The position numbers and the translations under genes were made by a program. A model generated the notes under the pieces. It was not told the origin of the DNA, did no database searches, and was given only the letters and a program-made list of their open reading frames with translations. DNA of 64,000 nucleotides, taken from Neisseria dentiae. Its GTDB lineage: Bacteria > Pseudomonadota > Gammaproteobacteria > Burkholderiales > Neisseriaceae. Location of the stretch: positions 39,396-103,395 of the forward strand of contig NZ_JANIKQ010000010.1 of the NCBI RefSeq assembly GCF_024580525.1, in the 5' to 3' direction. Positions 9,196 through 18,685 of this stretch are shown here, piece by piece. How positions within the stretch are numbered: the stretch's first letter is position 1; each line of letters starts with the position of its first letter.

Positions 9196-9459
9196 CGGCT
9201 TTTTCAGGCATTTTATTCTTTTGTAATATCTATTCAAACACTTATCGGCAAACATCAGCCCGCCCCGCACGATTTCTTAAAAAAGCCGCCTCCCTCTTTT
9301 GTTTGTCATATATTAACAAGAGCGGCTATCATTTGTTGCCATTGTGTAAACTTCCCGTCCTACGTCTGTTTTGATGAAACCGACACCTCCGAAAACAGTC
9401 TGATTATGTGAATCTGCATCTTAGAATTTCTTTTTTCTTAATCACGCGAGAATACCTTC
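9196..9459 (+). promoter_or_regulatory. Upstream region of the glycan cluster
   Basis: AT-richer than the flanking genes and without a credible gene. It must hold the promoter for wbpA and possibly the long cluster behind it. I see no confident -35/-10 pair. The start codon of wbpA follows a weak AG-rich stretch. Confidence 0.35.
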
Positions 9460-10764
9460 ATGAAAAATACCACCATTCAAAAATTCGCCGACAAATCGGC
9501 CAAAATCGGCATTGTCGGCCTGGGTTACGTCGGCCTGCCGCTGATGCTGCGCTATGTGGACATCGGCTATCAGGTGTTGGGTTTCGACATCGACGAAGAA
9601 AAAGTGCGCAAACTCAACAACGGCGAAAGCTATATCGAGCACATTCCCGCCGATAAAATCGCCGCCGCCAAGAACAGCCTGTTTGAAGCCACCACCGACT
9701 TCACCCGCATCGGCGAAGTGGAGGCGGTGATTCTGTGTGTGCCCACCCCGCTCAACAAATACCGTGAGCCGGACATGAGCTTCGTTATCGACACCACCGA
9801 TGCCGTGAAGCCTTATCTGCGCGCAGGCCAAGTGTTGTCGCTCGAATCCACCACCTACCCCGGCACCACCGAAGAAGAGCTGCTGCCGCGCGTGGAAGAA
9901 GGCGGCCTGAAAGTGGGCGAAAACGTATTCTTGGTGTATTCGCCCGAGCGCGAAGACCCGGGCAACCCCGATTTCGAAACCCGCACCATTCCGAAAGTTA
10001 TCGGCGGCCACACCCCCGCCTGTTTGGAAGTGGGCATCGCGCTTTACCAACCGGCCATCGACAAAGTGGTGCCGGTAAGCTCCACCAAAGCGGCCGAGCT
10101 GACCAAGCTGCTGGAAAACATCCACCGTGCCGTCAACATCGGCCTGGTAAACGAGATGAAAATCGTGGCCGACAAAATGGACATCGACATCCACGAAGTG
10201 ATTTCCGCCGCCGCCACCAAACCGTTCGGCTTCGTGGCCTACTACCCCGGCCCCGGCTTGGGCGGCCACTGCATCCCCATCGACCCTTTCTATTTAACTT
10301 GGAAGGCACGCGAATACGGTGTGAACACCCGCTTTATCGAGCTGGCGGGCGAAGTGAACTCGGCCATGCCCGAATATGTGGTGAACAAAACCGCGCTGGC
10401 GCTCAACGACCACAACCGTTCCATCAAAGGCAGCAAAATCTTGGTTTTGGGCATCGCCTACAAAAAAAACGTCGACGATATGCGCGAAAGCCCCTCGGTC
10501 GAAGTGATGGAACTCTTGCGCGATTTGGGCGCGGAAGTGTCGTACAGCGACCCGCACGTGCCCGTGTTCCCGAAAATGCGCGAACACAAATTCGACCTGA
10601 AGAGCGAGCCGTTAACGGCCGAAAACGTGGCAAAGTTCGACTGCGTGGTGCTGGCCACCGACCACGACAAATTCGACTACGACCTGCTCAAGCAGCACGC
10701 CAAACTGATTATCGACACCCGCGGCAAATACCAGGGCAAAGCCGATAACGTAGTGAAAGCATAA
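9460..10764 (+). CDS. wbpA: UDP-N-acetylglucosamine 6-dehydrogenase, WbpA type
   Basis: A 434-residue nucleotide-sugar dehydrogenase. It has an N-terminal NAD Rossmann motif GLGYVGLPL, the CVPTPL block, the [11 protein letters not shown] block, the active-site segment [11 protein letters not shown] with catalytic C271, and the C-terminal UDP-binding domain. Oxidising C6 of UDP-GlcNAc to the uronic acid is the first step towards UDP-2,3-diacetamido-2,3-dideoxy-glucuronic acid. WbpB-, WbpD- and WbpE-like genes downstream make the WbpA assignment much more likely than UDP-glucose dehydrogenase. It is the first gene of the glycan cluster. Confidence 0.88.
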   Translation: MKNTTIQKFADKSAKIGIVGLGYVGLPLMLRYVDIGYQVLGFDIDEEKVRKLNNGESYIEHIPADKIAAAKNSLFEATTDFTRIGEVEAVILCVPTPLNKYREPDMSFVIDTTDAVKPYLRAGQVLSLESTTYPGTTEEELLPRVEEGGLKVGENVFLVYSPEREDPGNPDFETRTIPKVIGGHTPACLEVGIALYQPAIDKVVPVSSTKAAELTKLLENIHRAVNIGLVNEMKIVADKMDIDIHEVISAAATKPFGFVAYYPGPGLGGHCIPIDPFYLTWKAREYGVNTRFIELAGEVNSAMPEYVVNKTALALNDHNRSIKGSKILVLGIAYKKNVDDMRESPSVEVMELLRDLGAEVSYSDPHVPVFPKMREHKFDLKSEPLTAENVAKFDCVVLATDHDKFDYDLLKQHAKLIIDTRGKYQGKADNVVKA

Positions 10765-10773
10765 AGTTTAAAG

Positions 10774-10813
10774 AAAGGCCGTCTGAAAAGACCCAGTTTT
10801 TCAGACGGCCTTT
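10774..10813. terminator. Inverted DUS pair between wbpA and wbpB
   Basis: AAAGGCCGTCTGAAAA is paired with its reverse complement around an 8-base loop. It sits between two genes that should be co-expressed, so it may be a leaky or processing site rather than a full stop. Confidence 0.6.
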
Positions 10814-10828
10814 AAGTCAGGACAAAAT

Positions 10829-11881
10829 ATGTACGAAACCATTCAAAACCGAAAAATCAAATTTGCGCTGGTCGGCTGCGGCCGCATTTCCAACAACCAT
10901 TTCGGCTCGTTCGAAACCCTGAAAGACGATTGTGAAGTGGTGGCCGTGTGCGACACCAACCCCGAAAACCTGCAAAAAGCCGTAGAGCGCACCGGCGCCA
11001 AAGGCTACGCTTCCTACACCGAAATGCTGGCCGCCACCGACGCCGACATCATCGTGCTCACCACTCCCTCCGGCCAACACCCCGAGCAGGCCGTGCAGGC
11101 CGTTGAAGCCGGTTTCCATGTGGTTACCGAAAAGCCGATGGCCACCCGCCTGCACGACGGCGAACGCATGGTGAAAGCGGCCGACAAAGCAGGCAAACGC
11201 CTGTTTGTAGTGAAACAAAACCGCCTCAACGCCACCCTGCAAATGCTCAAACGCGCCGTAGAAGAAAAACGCTTCGGCAAAATCTGCATGGTGCATCTCA
11301 ACGTGTTTTGGACGCGCCCGCAGGAATATTACGACCAGGGCGGCGGCTGGCGCGGCACTTGGGAATTCGACGGCGGCGCATTCATGAACCAGGCCAGCCA
11401 CTATGTTGACCTGATGGAATGGCTGATCGGCCCGGTGGAAGACGTGCAGGCGATGATTTCCACCCACCGCGACATCGAAACCGAAGACACCGGCGTGGTC
11501 AACATCCGCTGGCGCAACGGCGCACTCGGCTCGATGGCCGTTACCATGTGCACCTACCCGAAAAACCTCGAAGGCTCGATTACCATTTTGGGCGAAACCG
11601 GCACCGTGCGCATCGGCGGCGTGGCGGTTAACGAAATCCAAGAATGGAACTTCGCCGACACGCGCGACTACGACGAGCAGGTAAAAACCGCCAACTACGA
11701 AACCACTTCGGTTTACGGCTTCGGCCACCCGCTCTACTACAAAAACGTTATTGACGTGATGCGCGGCCAAGCCGAGCCGATTACCGACGGACGCGAAGGT
11801 TTGAAATCGCTGGAACTCTTGATTGCAGCTTATCTTTCCGCCCGCGACAACAAAACCGTGTCGCTGCCGCTGGTTTACTGA
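10829..11881 (+). CDS. wbpB: Gfo/Idh/MocA oxidoreductase, WbpB type
   Basis: A 350-residue Gfo/Idh/MocA-family protein. It has an N-terminal NAD-binding motif VGCGRISNNHF, the conserved EKPMA, and the catalytic-region block GGGAFMNQASHYVDL in its variant GGAFMNQASHYVDL. In the Pseudomonas O-antigen pathway WbpB oxidises C3 of UDP-GlcNAcA, working with the aminotransferase WbpE, and is recycled with 2-oxoglutarate to give 2-hydroxyglutarate. The gene order wbpA-wbpB-(extra gene)-wbpD-wbpE supports this role. The extra gene starts 16 bases after its stop. Confidence 0.85.
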   Translation: MYETIQNRKIKFALVGCGRISNNHFGSFETLKDDCEVVAVCDTNPENLQKAVERTGAKGYASYTEMLAATDADIIVLTTPSGQHPEQAVQAVEAGFHVVTEKPMATRLHDGERMVKAADKAGKRLFVVKQNRLNATLQMLKRAVEEKRFGKICMVHLNVFWTRPQEYYDQGGGWRGTWEFDGGAFMNQASHYVDLMEWLIGPVEDVQAMISTHRDIETEDTGVVNIRWRNGALGSMAVTMCTYPKNLEGSITILGETGTVRIGGVAVNEIQEWNFADTRDYDEQVKTANYETTSVYGFGHPLYYKNVIDVMRGQAEPITDGREGLKSLELLIAAYLSARDNKTVSLPLVY

Positions 11882-11896
11882 TAAGGCCGTCTGAAT

Positions 11897-12937
11897 ATGA
11901 AAATCGCCGTAGCAGGCGCAGGCATCATAGGCGCGTGCACCGCTTGGGCGGCGGCCAAACAAGGCCACGCCGTTACGCTGTTCGAGCAGGACACCGTGAT
12001 GGCGCACACCAGCCAATCGTCGTCCAAACTGCTGCACGGCGGCCTGCGCTACCTTGAAACCGGCCAGTTTGCGCTGGTGAAAAAAGCCCTGCTGGCGCGC
12101 CGTTTCTGGCTGGAACACGCACCCGAACTGTGCCGCCCGCTGGAATTGCTGTTCCCCATCTATGCGGGGCGCGGCCGCCCCAAATGGCAGATCAGCATCG
12201 GCACCAAACTCTACGACTTTCTGGCTGCCGGCAGCGGCTTCCCGCGCAGCTCGTGGCTGGATAAAGCCGAAACGCTCGCCCGCTGCCCTACCCTGCTTTC
12301 AGACGGCCTCAAAGGCGCATTCTCGTTCTACGACGCACAAATGGACGATTTCGCGCTGGGCCGCTGGGTGGTGGAACAATGCCGCAGCTTGGGCGTAAAC
12401 GTGGAAGAGCAGCATAAAATCGAAACCCTGGCCGAACTCAGCGGTTTCGAGCGCATCGCCAACGCCACCGGCCCGTGGGCGATGGAACTGCGCCGGCAGC
12501 AGGGCGGAGAACCCGCCTACACCATCGACTGGGTGCGCGGCAGCCACATCTTTATCGACCGCGAACAAAAACAGGCGCTGATGCTGCCGATTCCGCAAGA
12601 AAAACGGATTTTCTTCGTGCTGCCCTACCAAGGCAAAACCCTGATCGGCACCACCGAAATCCGCCAAAACCACCCCGAAGCGGAAAGGCCGTCTGAAACC
12701 GAAACCGATTACCTTTTGGCCGCCTACAACGCTTACCACAGCGAAAAACTCACGGCGGCCGACGTTAGCGGCAGCTTTTCGGGCGTGCGCCCCCTGCTCA
12801 AAAGCGCCGCCAACCCGAGCGACGCCACCCGCGAATGGGCGTTCGAGCGCGTGGACAACGTGCTGCACATCTACGGCGGCAAATGGACGACGGCACAGCT
12901 TCAGGGCGAAGCGGCCTTACAGGAGTTATTGAAATGA
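11897..12937 (+). CDS. GlpD-like FAD-dependent oxidoreductase embedded in the wbp genes
   Basis: A 346-residue DAO-family flavoprotein. It has an N-terminal FAD-binding motif [11 protein letters not shown] and the block [13 protein letters not shown], characteristic of the glycerol-3-phosphate dehydrogenase (GlpD) branch. It is about 150 residues shorter than GlpD because the C-terminal helical domain is absent; it ends at the GGKWTT block. It begins 16 bases after wbpB, and its stop overlaps the wbpD start (ATGA), so it is translationally coupled inside the wbp operon. The substrate is unknown. Known WbpB enzymes release 2-hydroxyglutarate, and the DAO superfamily includes 2-hydroxyglutarate oxidases, so recycling that by-product is one possibility; this is inference. 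A DUS core is encoded in frame as RPSET. Confidence 0.75.
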   Translation: MKIAVAGAGIIGACTAWAAAKQGHAVTLFEQDTVMAHTSQSSSKLLHGGLRYLETGQFALVKKALLARRFWLEHAPELCRPLELLFPIYAGRGRPKWQISIGTKLYDFLAAGSGFPRSSWLDKAETLARCPTLLSDGLKGAFSFYDAQMDDFALGRWVVEQCRSLGVNVEEQHKIETLAELSGFERIANATGPWAMELRRQQGGEPAYTIDWVRGSHIFIDREQKQALMLPIPQEKRIFFVLPYQGKTLIGTTEIRQNHPEAERPSETETDYLLAAYNAYHSEKLTAADVSGSFSGVRPLLKSAANPSDATREWAFERVDNVLHIYGGKWTTAQLQGEAALQELLK

Positions 12938-13515
12938 CCGACTACACCGTACACCCCAGCGCCATCGTTGACGAAGGCGCGAAAATCGGCGCCGGCAGCC
13001 GCATCTGGCATTTCGTGCACATCTGCGGCGGTGCCGAAATCGGCGAAAACTGCTCGTTCGGGCAAAACGTGTTTGTGGGCAACCGCGTGAAAATCGGCGA
13101 CAACTGCAAAATCCAAAACAACGTTTCCGTTTACGACAACGTTTACCTCGAAGAAGGCGTGTTTTGCGGCCCCAGCATGGTGTTCACCAACGTGTATAAC
13201 CCGCGCTCCTTAATCGAGCGCAAAAGCGAATACCGCGACACCCTGGTGAAAAAAGGCGCCACGCTGGGCGCCAACTGCACCATCGTGTGCGGCGTTACCA
13301 TCGGCCGCTTCGCCTTCGTGGGCGCGGGCGCGGTGGTGAATAAAGACGTGCCCGACTACGCGCTGATGGTTGGCGTGCCCGCCCGCCAGATCGGCTGGAT
13401 GAGCGAATACGGCGAGCAACTCAACCTGCCCGTGAGCGGCAGCGGCAGCGCCGTCTGCTCACACACCGGCGCCGTTTATACGCTTTCAGACGGCCGTTTG
13501 AGCAAATCAGAATAA
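12934..13515 (+). CDS. wbpD: UDP-3-amino sugar N-acetyltransferase, WbpD type
   Basis: A 193-residue left-handed beta-helix (hexapeptide-repeat) acyltransferase with repeated I-G-[ED]-N-C units, the Asn-rich [21 protein letters not shown] region, and the TNVYNPRS segment typical of WbpD/WlbB. It acetylates the 3-amino group of UDP-GlcNAc3NA. The ATG was chosen by its overlap with the stop of the preceding gene and by homology of the N-terminus ([16 protein letters not shown]). A downstream DUS core lies within its last codons (LSDGRLSK). Confidence 0.88.
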   Translation: MTDYTVHPSAIVDEGAKIGAGSRIWHFVHICGGAEIGENCSFGQNVFVGNRVKIGDNCKIQNNVSVYDNVYLEEGVFCGPSMVFTNVYNPRSLIERKSEYRDTLVKKGATLGANCTIVCGVTIGRFAFVGAGAVVNKDVPDYALMVGVPARQIGWMSEYGEQLNLPVSGSGSAVCSHTGAVYTLSDGRLSKSE

Positions 13516-13547
13516 TATTCCAATCAGATACGCAAAGGACAAACACC

Positions 13548-14627
13548 ATGCAGTTCATTGATCTCGCCGCGCAACAGGCGCGCATCAAACCGCAAATTGA
13601 TGCCAACATTCAAAAAGTGCTCGCCCACGGTGCCTATATTCTCGGCCCCGAAGTGGCCGAGCTTGAAGAGCAGCTGAAAGCCTACTGCGGCGCGAAATAC
13701 TGCATCAGCGTGGCCAACGGCACCGATGCGCTGCAAATCGCGCTGATGGCCTTGGGCGTCGGCCCGGGCGACGAAGTGATCACCCCCGGTTTCACCTACA
13801 TCGCCACCGCCGAAACCGTGGCGCTGTTGGGCGCCAAACCGGTGTATGTGGACGTGATCGAATCCACCTACAACATAGACCCCACCAAACTCGAAGCGGC
13901 CATCACCGATAAAACCCGCGCGATTATCCCCGTTTCGCTGTACGGCCAATGCGCCGATTTCGATGCCGTTAACGCAATCGCCGCCAAACACAACCTGCCC
14001 GTGATTGAAGACGCGGCACAAAGTTTCGGCGCCACCTACAAAGGCACCAAATCCTGCAACCTCACCACCATCGCCTGCACCAGCTTTTTCCCCAGCAAAC
14101 CGCTGGGCTGCTACGGCGACGGCGGCGCGGTGTTTACCAACGACGAAGCGCTGGCAACCGTTATCCGCCAGATTGCCCGCCACGGCCAAGACCGCCGCTA
14201 CCACCATATCCGCGTGGGCGTAAACAGCCGTCTCGACACCTTGCAGGCCGCCATTCTGCTGCCCAAACTGGCGATACTCGAAGAAGAAATGCAACTGCGC
14301 GGGCAAGTGGCCGGAATGTATGCCGCCGCCCTTGCTGAAGCCGGCATCGCCGCGCCGTTTATCGAAGCGCACAACCGCAGCGCCTACGCGCAATACACCG
14401 TGCGTGTGAAAAACCGCGACGCGGTGCAGGCCAAGCTGAAAGAGGCAGGCATTCCCACCGCCGTGCATTATCCGATTCCGCTCAACAAACAGCCCGCTGT
14501 GGCCAGCGATGCCGTGCTGCCCGTTGGCGACAAAGTTGCCGAAGAAGTGATGAGCCTGCCCATGCACCCGTATTTAACCGAAGCGCAGGTGCGCCAAGTG
14601 GCCGAAGCGCTCAAGGCAGCCGTTTGA
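13548..14627 (+). CDS. wbpE: UDP-3-keto sugar aminotransferase, WbpE type
   Basis: A 359-residue DegT/DnrJ/EryC1-family PLP enzyme. It begins MQFIDLAAQQ, as WbpE does, and has the VANGTDALQIAL block, the VIEDAAQSFGA block (Asp and Gln near the cofactor) and the Schiff-base lysine K184 in FFPSKPLGCYGDGG. It transfers the amino group from glutamate to C3 of the 3-keto UDP-GlcNAcA produced by WbpB. Glutamate becomes 2-oxoglutarate, the oxidant WbpB needs. With its neighbours it completes UDP-GlcNAc3NAcA synthesis. No WbpI-type 2-epimerase is present, so the gluco rather than the manno form is expected. Confidence 0.9.
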   Translation: MQFIDLAAQQARIKPQIDANIQKVLAHGAYILGPEVAELEEQLKAYCGAKYCISVANGTDALQIALMALGVGPGDEVITPGFTYIATAETVALLGAKPVYVDVIESTYNIDPTKLEAAITDKTRAIIPVSLYGQCADFDAVNAIAAKHNLPVIEDAAQSFGATYKGTKSCNLTTIACTSFFPSKPLGCYGDGGAVFTNDEALATVIRQIARHGQDRRYHHIRVGVNSRLDTLQAAILLPKLAILEEEMQLRGQVAGMYAAALAEAGIAAPFIEAHNRSAYAQYTVRVKNRDAVQAKLKEAGIPTAVHYPIPLNKQPAVASDAVLPVGDKVAEEVMSLPMHPYLTEAQVRQVAEALKAAV

Positions 14628-14743
14628 TGGTTTCAGACGGCCTGTAAAAATATGCAGGCGCCTTCGGAACACAACCGTTGTGATGTTGCGAAGGCCGTCT
14701 GAAAAACTTTAGAAGCGTTGCCCGGCTACGCTTCTGTTATTTT
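14628..14743 (+). other. Intergenic hairpin region with two DUS copies
   Basis: Opposed DUS copies (cores near 14632-14641 and 14693-14702) flank an imperfect inverted repeat (ccttcggaacacaac / gttgtgatgttgcgaagg). It could form a long hairpin before the flippase gene. Its function as terminator or attenuator is inferred. Confidence 0.45.
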
Positions 14744-16162
14744 ATGAATGCACGAAAATTATTGGGCTACGCGCTCGGCCCCTTAGGCAGCGCCGCCATC
14801 GGAATCGTTTCCCTGCCGCTGATTTCTTGGTATTACCCTGCCGAAGATATCGGCCGCACGGTGCTGCTGCAAACCGTTGCTGCTCTGATGCTCACCGTGG
14901 CAGGCTTGGGCTTGGATCAGTCGTATGTGCGCGAATACCATGCCGCCGAAAACAAAGCGGCTTTGCTGAAAACCATTCTTTCGCTGCCGCTGCTCATCAC
15001 CTTAACCCTTTGCGGCGGCTTGGCATTGTGGTGCGCGGCCTGGCCGTCTGAAATGATATTGGAAATCAGCAACGGCGTTTTGGGGCTGCTGTGTTTGATG
15101 TTTTTGGCCGGTGCGGTGTTTTCGCGTTATCTGCTGCTGATTTTGCGGATGCAGGATAAGGCTTTCGCTTTCTCGCTCGGCCAACTGTCGCCCAAGGCCT
15201 TGATTTTGGTGTTTGTGCTGGTTTATGTGGCCGCCGGCCTGCCCACCGACACGCTCACGCTGATATCGGCCTATGTGTTGGCGCAAGTTATCACCATCAG
15301 TGCTTTACTTTGGCAGACTCGCCGCGAGCTGAAAGCCGCCGCCGCTGCGCCGTTTTCCATGCCGCAGCTGCAGGAAAGCCTGCGCTACGGCGTGCCGCTG
15401 GCTTTGGGCGGGCTGGCTTATTGGGGCTTTACCTCGATAGACCGCTTTCTACTGAAAGAGCTGGCGGGGCTGTCGGAGCTGGGCGTGTATTCGATGGCAG
15501 TGAGCTTCGGCGCTATTGCATTGATTTTTCAAAATATTTTTTCGGTTATCTGGGCGCCAATGGTGTTCAGATGGGTGAAAGAAAACACCAACTTGGATAA
15601 AATCGGCGGTATCACCGAATCGATGACCGACCTGATCGCTGCGCTTATCTGTATTGTGGGAATTTTTTCGCCGCTGGTGGCTTGGATACTGCCCGATAAA
15701 TATGCGCCGGTGCAGTTTATCCTGCTCTCGAGTATGCTGTTTCCGCTGCTTTACACCTTAACCGAGGTAACCGGCATCGGCATCAACGTGAGCAAAAAAA
15801 CCTGGCTGATTACGGTGTTTTCGGTAACTGCCCTGCTGGTGAACGCCGTGCTTTTATATGTGCTGGTGCCCGCATTGGGCGCCAAAGGTGCGGCCATTGC
15901 CAATGCTGTTTCATTTTGGGCGTTTTCGGCATTGAAAAGCGAGGCTTCGGCCCGCCTGTGGCTGCCGCTGCCGCGCGCCAAACTCTACGGCACCACCTTT
16001 GCCTGTTTGGCTGTATGCGTGGCTTACACTTATGGCGGCAACAGCGGCAATTATTATATTTTCGCCCTGATGTGGCTGGCTGCATTGGTCGCGCTGTATT
16101 GGAAACACCGTGCCACCATCGGCTCTTTGGCGGCAAAAGTTAAAGGCCGTCTGAAAAAATAG
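14744..16162 (+). CDS. pglF: Wzx/PglF-like oligosaccharide flippase
   Basis: A 472-residue polytopic membrane protein with about 12-14 predicted segments. The N-terminus (GYALGPLGSAAIGIVSLPLISWYY, DIGRTVLLQT, GLDQSYVREY) is like the polysaccharide transporter family and, from memory, like neisserial PglF. It would move undecaprenyl-diphosphate-linked glycan across the inner membrane. Position agrees: in meningococcus pglF lies upstream of pglB-pglC-pglD, and pglC and pglD are found here 9 kb downstream. The last codons (KGRLKK) are encoded by a DUS read in frame. Whether it serves protein glycosylation, the Wzy polymer, or both cannot be decided from sequence. Confidence 0.75.
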   Translation: MNARKLLGYALGPLGSAAIGIVSLPLISWYYPAEDIGRTVLLQTVAALMLTVAGLGLDQSYVREYHAAENKAALLKTILSLPLLITLTLCGGLALWCAAWPSEMILEISNGVLGLLCLMFLAGAVFSRYLLLILRMQDKAFAFSLGQLSPKALILVFVLVYVAAGLPTDTLTLISAYVLAQVITISALLWQTRRELKAAAAAPFSMPQLQESLRYGVPLALGGLAYWGFTSIDRFLLKELAGLSELGVYSMAVSFGAIALIFQNIFSVIWAPMVFRWVKENTNLDKIGGITESMTDLIAALICIVGIFSPLVAWILPDKYAPVQFILLSSMLFPLLYTLTEVTGIGINVSKKTWLITVFSVTALLVNAVLLYVLVPALGAKGAAIANAVSFWAFSALKSEASARLWLPLPRAKLYGTTFACLAVCVAYTYGGNSGNYYIFALMWLAALVALYWKHRATIGSLAAKVKGRLKK

Positions 16163-16199
16163 CCGCCGGCACAATTTAATAATAACAAGGTAACGTTCT

Positions 16200-17381
16200 A
16201 TGCACGTTTTAATCATTCCTTCTTGGTATCCCGCCACCCCCGAGGATGTGGACGGTATTTTCTTCCGCCAACAGGCGCAGGCTTTGCAGCGTTCCGGCTT
16301 GCAAGTGGGGGTGATTGCTCCGCTTTTCCGCTCGCTGCGCCACACCAAAACCATTTTTACCGGCGGCTACGGCATCCGCAGTTATATTGAAGAAGAAATA
16401 CCCACTTATGTGTATAAAAGTATGTATTTCTTTCCGCGCCAGCCGCTGGACCGCACCCGCTGGGTTAAGGCGGGCAAAAAACTGTTTGAACGTTATGTGC
16501 GTGATTATGGCCGCCCGGATATTATCCACGCTCATGCCATGAACTTCGGCGGTATACTTGCTTATGAAATCCACAGCGAAACCGGCATTCCCTATGTGAT
16601 TACCGAGCACAGCTCAACTTATGCGCGCAAACTGATTCATGATTGGCAATGGGATGGTATGCACCGTTCCGCCGCTGCCTGCGCTTCCCGTATTGCCGTC
16701 AGCAAACATTTTTGCGAACTGTTACATTCCGAATACCGGGGATTGGATTGGAAATATATTCCCAATATGTTATCGGCCAAAGCCGCCGAACCTTTCAATC
16801 TTGCCGAAAAACCGCACAACGGCAATTTTACTTTCTGCTCGGTTGCCCACCTGAATTTCAATAAAGGTTTCGATATTCTGCTGCCTGCTTTTGCCGAAGC
16901 CCTGAAAACCCACCCCAATCTCAAGCTGGAAATCGGCGGCACGGGTATGGCCGATGCGGATCTGCACGCCCAAGCCGAACAGCTCGGCCTGCAAAATGCC
17001 GTAACCTTTCTCGGTGCATTAAAGTATGATGAAGTATTGGCCTTGATGCGGCGGTCTGATGCTTTTGTGTTGGCCAGCCGCAATGAAACTTTCGGTGTGG
17101 TTTATATCGAAGCTCTGTCACAAGGTTTGCCGGTTATTGCCACCCGCTGCGGCGGCCCTGAATCAATCGTTACACCTGAAAACGGCTTGCTGGTGCCTAA
17201 AGAAAATGTGCAGGCACTCACTCAGGCTTTAGTTGATATCTATGAAAACCGCAACCGTTACGATACGGCAACACTCCGAAACAACTGCCTGGAAGAGTTC
17301 AGCGAAAAAAGTGTTGTGTCGCGAATCACCGAAGAATACCGCCGTGTTTTATCGGCCGACTCAGTTTCAGCAGGTGGTTAA
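16200..17381 (+). CDS. Glycosyltransferase family 4
   Basis: A 393-residue GT-B protein. The N-terminus MHVLIIPSWYP is typical of capsule and teichuronic-type transferases. Later blocks are IIHAHAMNFGG, the nucleotide-sugar-binding region around GGTGMADADLHAQ, and the C-terminal E-x7-E motif in ASRNETFGVVYIEALSQG. It acts on the cytoplasmic face, adding one sugar to the lipid-linked glycan. The donor cannot be told. It starts 37 bases after the flippase, and the Wzy-like gene starts 1 base after its stop. Confidence 0.85.
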   Translation: MHVLIIPSWYPATPEDVDGIFFRQQAQALQRSGLQVGVIAPLFRSLRHTKTIFTGGYGIRSYIEEEIPTYVYKSMYFFPRQPLDRTRWVKAGKKLFERYVRDYGRPDIIHAHAMNFGGILAYEIHSETGIPYVITEHSSTYARKLIHDWQWDGMHRSAAACASRIAVSKHFCELLHSEYRGLDWKYIPNMLSAKAAEPFNLAEKPHNGNFTFCSVAHLNFNKGFDILLPAFAEALKTHPNLKLEIGGTGMADADLHAQAEQLGLQNAVTFLGALKYDEVLALMRRSDAFVLASRNETFGVVYIEALSQGLPVIATRCGGPESIVTPENGLLVPKENVQALTQALVDIYENRNRYDTATLRNNCLEEFSEKSVVSRITEEYRRVLSADSVSAGG

Positions 17382-17382
17382 T

Positions 17383-18678
17383 ATGAAAATCAAAAGCCAG
17401 AATCTTTATATTTTTATGCTATACGGCATGCTTTTCGCCTATATGGCGGGACCCATGCTGGCATCTTTGGCAGGTATTCCGCGTATCGACAATCCACTGT
17501 CGATGGTATTTGTGTTCGGTACGCTGCTGATTGCATTTTTTGAAAACAAGCGCTTCAACGGCACTGTTGCCTTTATGCTGCTCAGCCTGACCGTGATGGC
17601 CGCTTGGGCTTCAATGCACTTTTTTATCTCTTCACTCGCTACATCCAATTATGCGGATTTAACGTTTTTTATAACGGTTCCCTGCTTTTTCTATCTGCTG
17701 CAATCTATTTTGCTGCACCATCCAAACAGGCTTCAATTCATACGCAGGCTGCTTTTGGTGATGATTTTGCTTATCTGTGTGCCGCCCGTTTTCGAGCTGC
17801 TTTTGGGCATACAGTTTGTGAGAGGCGATGAAATCATCACGCTCGAATCCGGAATCATCAAAGGTTTATTCTTTAACCCTAACAACTTAGGCACAACTGC
17901 CTTGTGCTTTGCCCCTGCCGTGATGTTTTTTTTCAACCTGCAAAGTAACTCAAACAAAGACATCGTAACGGGCTGGCTGCTGTTTCTGCTTTTAGGTTTT
18001 ATCATCATCATCAGCGCCTCACGCACGGCCACTATGCTTTATGTGCTGCTGTTTTTAGGCACCCTGATGTATCGCGGCAACGCCTTGGTAACGTTGGTTG
18101 CTGTTTTTTTGGTGGCTATCGGTGTGTATTCCATTCCCACCCAATGGGTGAAAGAATTTTTGCTGTCACTTTACGGCAATCCGTTTTTAGAAAACATTTC
18201 ATCGCGTCTTTATTTGTTTTTATTCGATTTGGAAAGCGACAATTCCGTATCTTACCGGCAGGAAATTTATAACTTTTTCTGGAACAACCCGCCTTTCCTG
18301 ATAACCGGATACGGCCCCAAAAACTTTCAAGAATATTTTGGCGGCAACCTCAGCGGCAGTTTGGGCTTCAACAACCCCCACAGCTTCATCATCGAGCTGT
18401 ATTTGGGCTTCGGCATCGTGTCACTTTTGGCATTTATCGCTTATGTGCTGGCTTACACCGTAGCGCTGATTGCTGCCCGCTTAAACAACAGGCAACGTTT
18501 TTTCGGTTTGTTCTGCATGGTGATTTTTTTAGTGGGTGGCTTTATTCCCTCTTCGATTTTGCGTTTGCCTTTTATTTGGCTGCCCTGCATGTTGATTTTA
18601 CTCGACACGGTTTACCGTGCCACTCCTGCCCGTGCACCACAATACACATACCAACCCTACTCCGTATCACGCAGATAA
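17383..18678 (+). CDS. Wzy-like O-antigen/capsule polymerase
   Basis: A 431-residue polytopic membrane protein with about ten segments and a large periplasmic loop late in the chain (about residues 250-340), the topology of the Wzy/WaaL (O-antigen ligase) family. It contains the family-like segments LFFNPNNLGT and NNPHSFIIELYLGFG. It is more AT-rich than the sugar-synthesis genes, as polymerases often are. The ATG lies 1 base after the preceding stop; longer in-frame starts would overlap the glycosyltransferase by 150 bases. It could polymerise the repeat unit, or it could be an O-antigen ligase-type protein. A Wzc/Wza pair downstream favours polymerisation. Confidence 0.75.
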   Translation: MKIKSQNLYIFMLYGMLFAYMAGPMLASLAGIPRIDNPLSMVFVFGTLLIAFFENKRFNGTVAFMLLSLTVMAAWASMHFFISSLATSNYADLTFFITVPCFFYLLQSILLHHPNRLQFIRRLLLVMILLICVPPVFELLLGIQFVRGDEIITLESGIIKGLFFNPNNLGTTALCFAPAVMFFFNLQSNSNKDIVTGWLLFLLLGFIIIISASRTATMLYVLLFLGTLMYRGNALVTLVAVFLVAIGVYSIPTQWVKEFLLSLYGNPFLENISSRLYLFLFDLESDNSVSYRQEIYNFFWNNPPFLITGYGPKNFQEYFGGNLSGSLGFNNPHSFIIELYLGFGIVSLLAFIAYVLAYTVALIAARLNNRQRFFGLFCMVIFLVGGFIPSSILRLPFIWLPCMLILLDTVYRATPARAPQYTYQPYSVSRR

Positions 18679-18685
18679 TAATATT

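Noticed and set aside
10817..12118. 433-codon minus-strand frame opposite wbpB
   Set aside because: Low-complexity, His/Gly/Phe-rich antisense product; wbpB on the plus strand is complete.
17233..17382. Upstream start for the Wzy-like gene
   Set aside because: It would overlap the preceding glycosyltransferase by 150 bases and add a non-hydrophobic N-terminus; the ATG at 17383 directly follows the stop.
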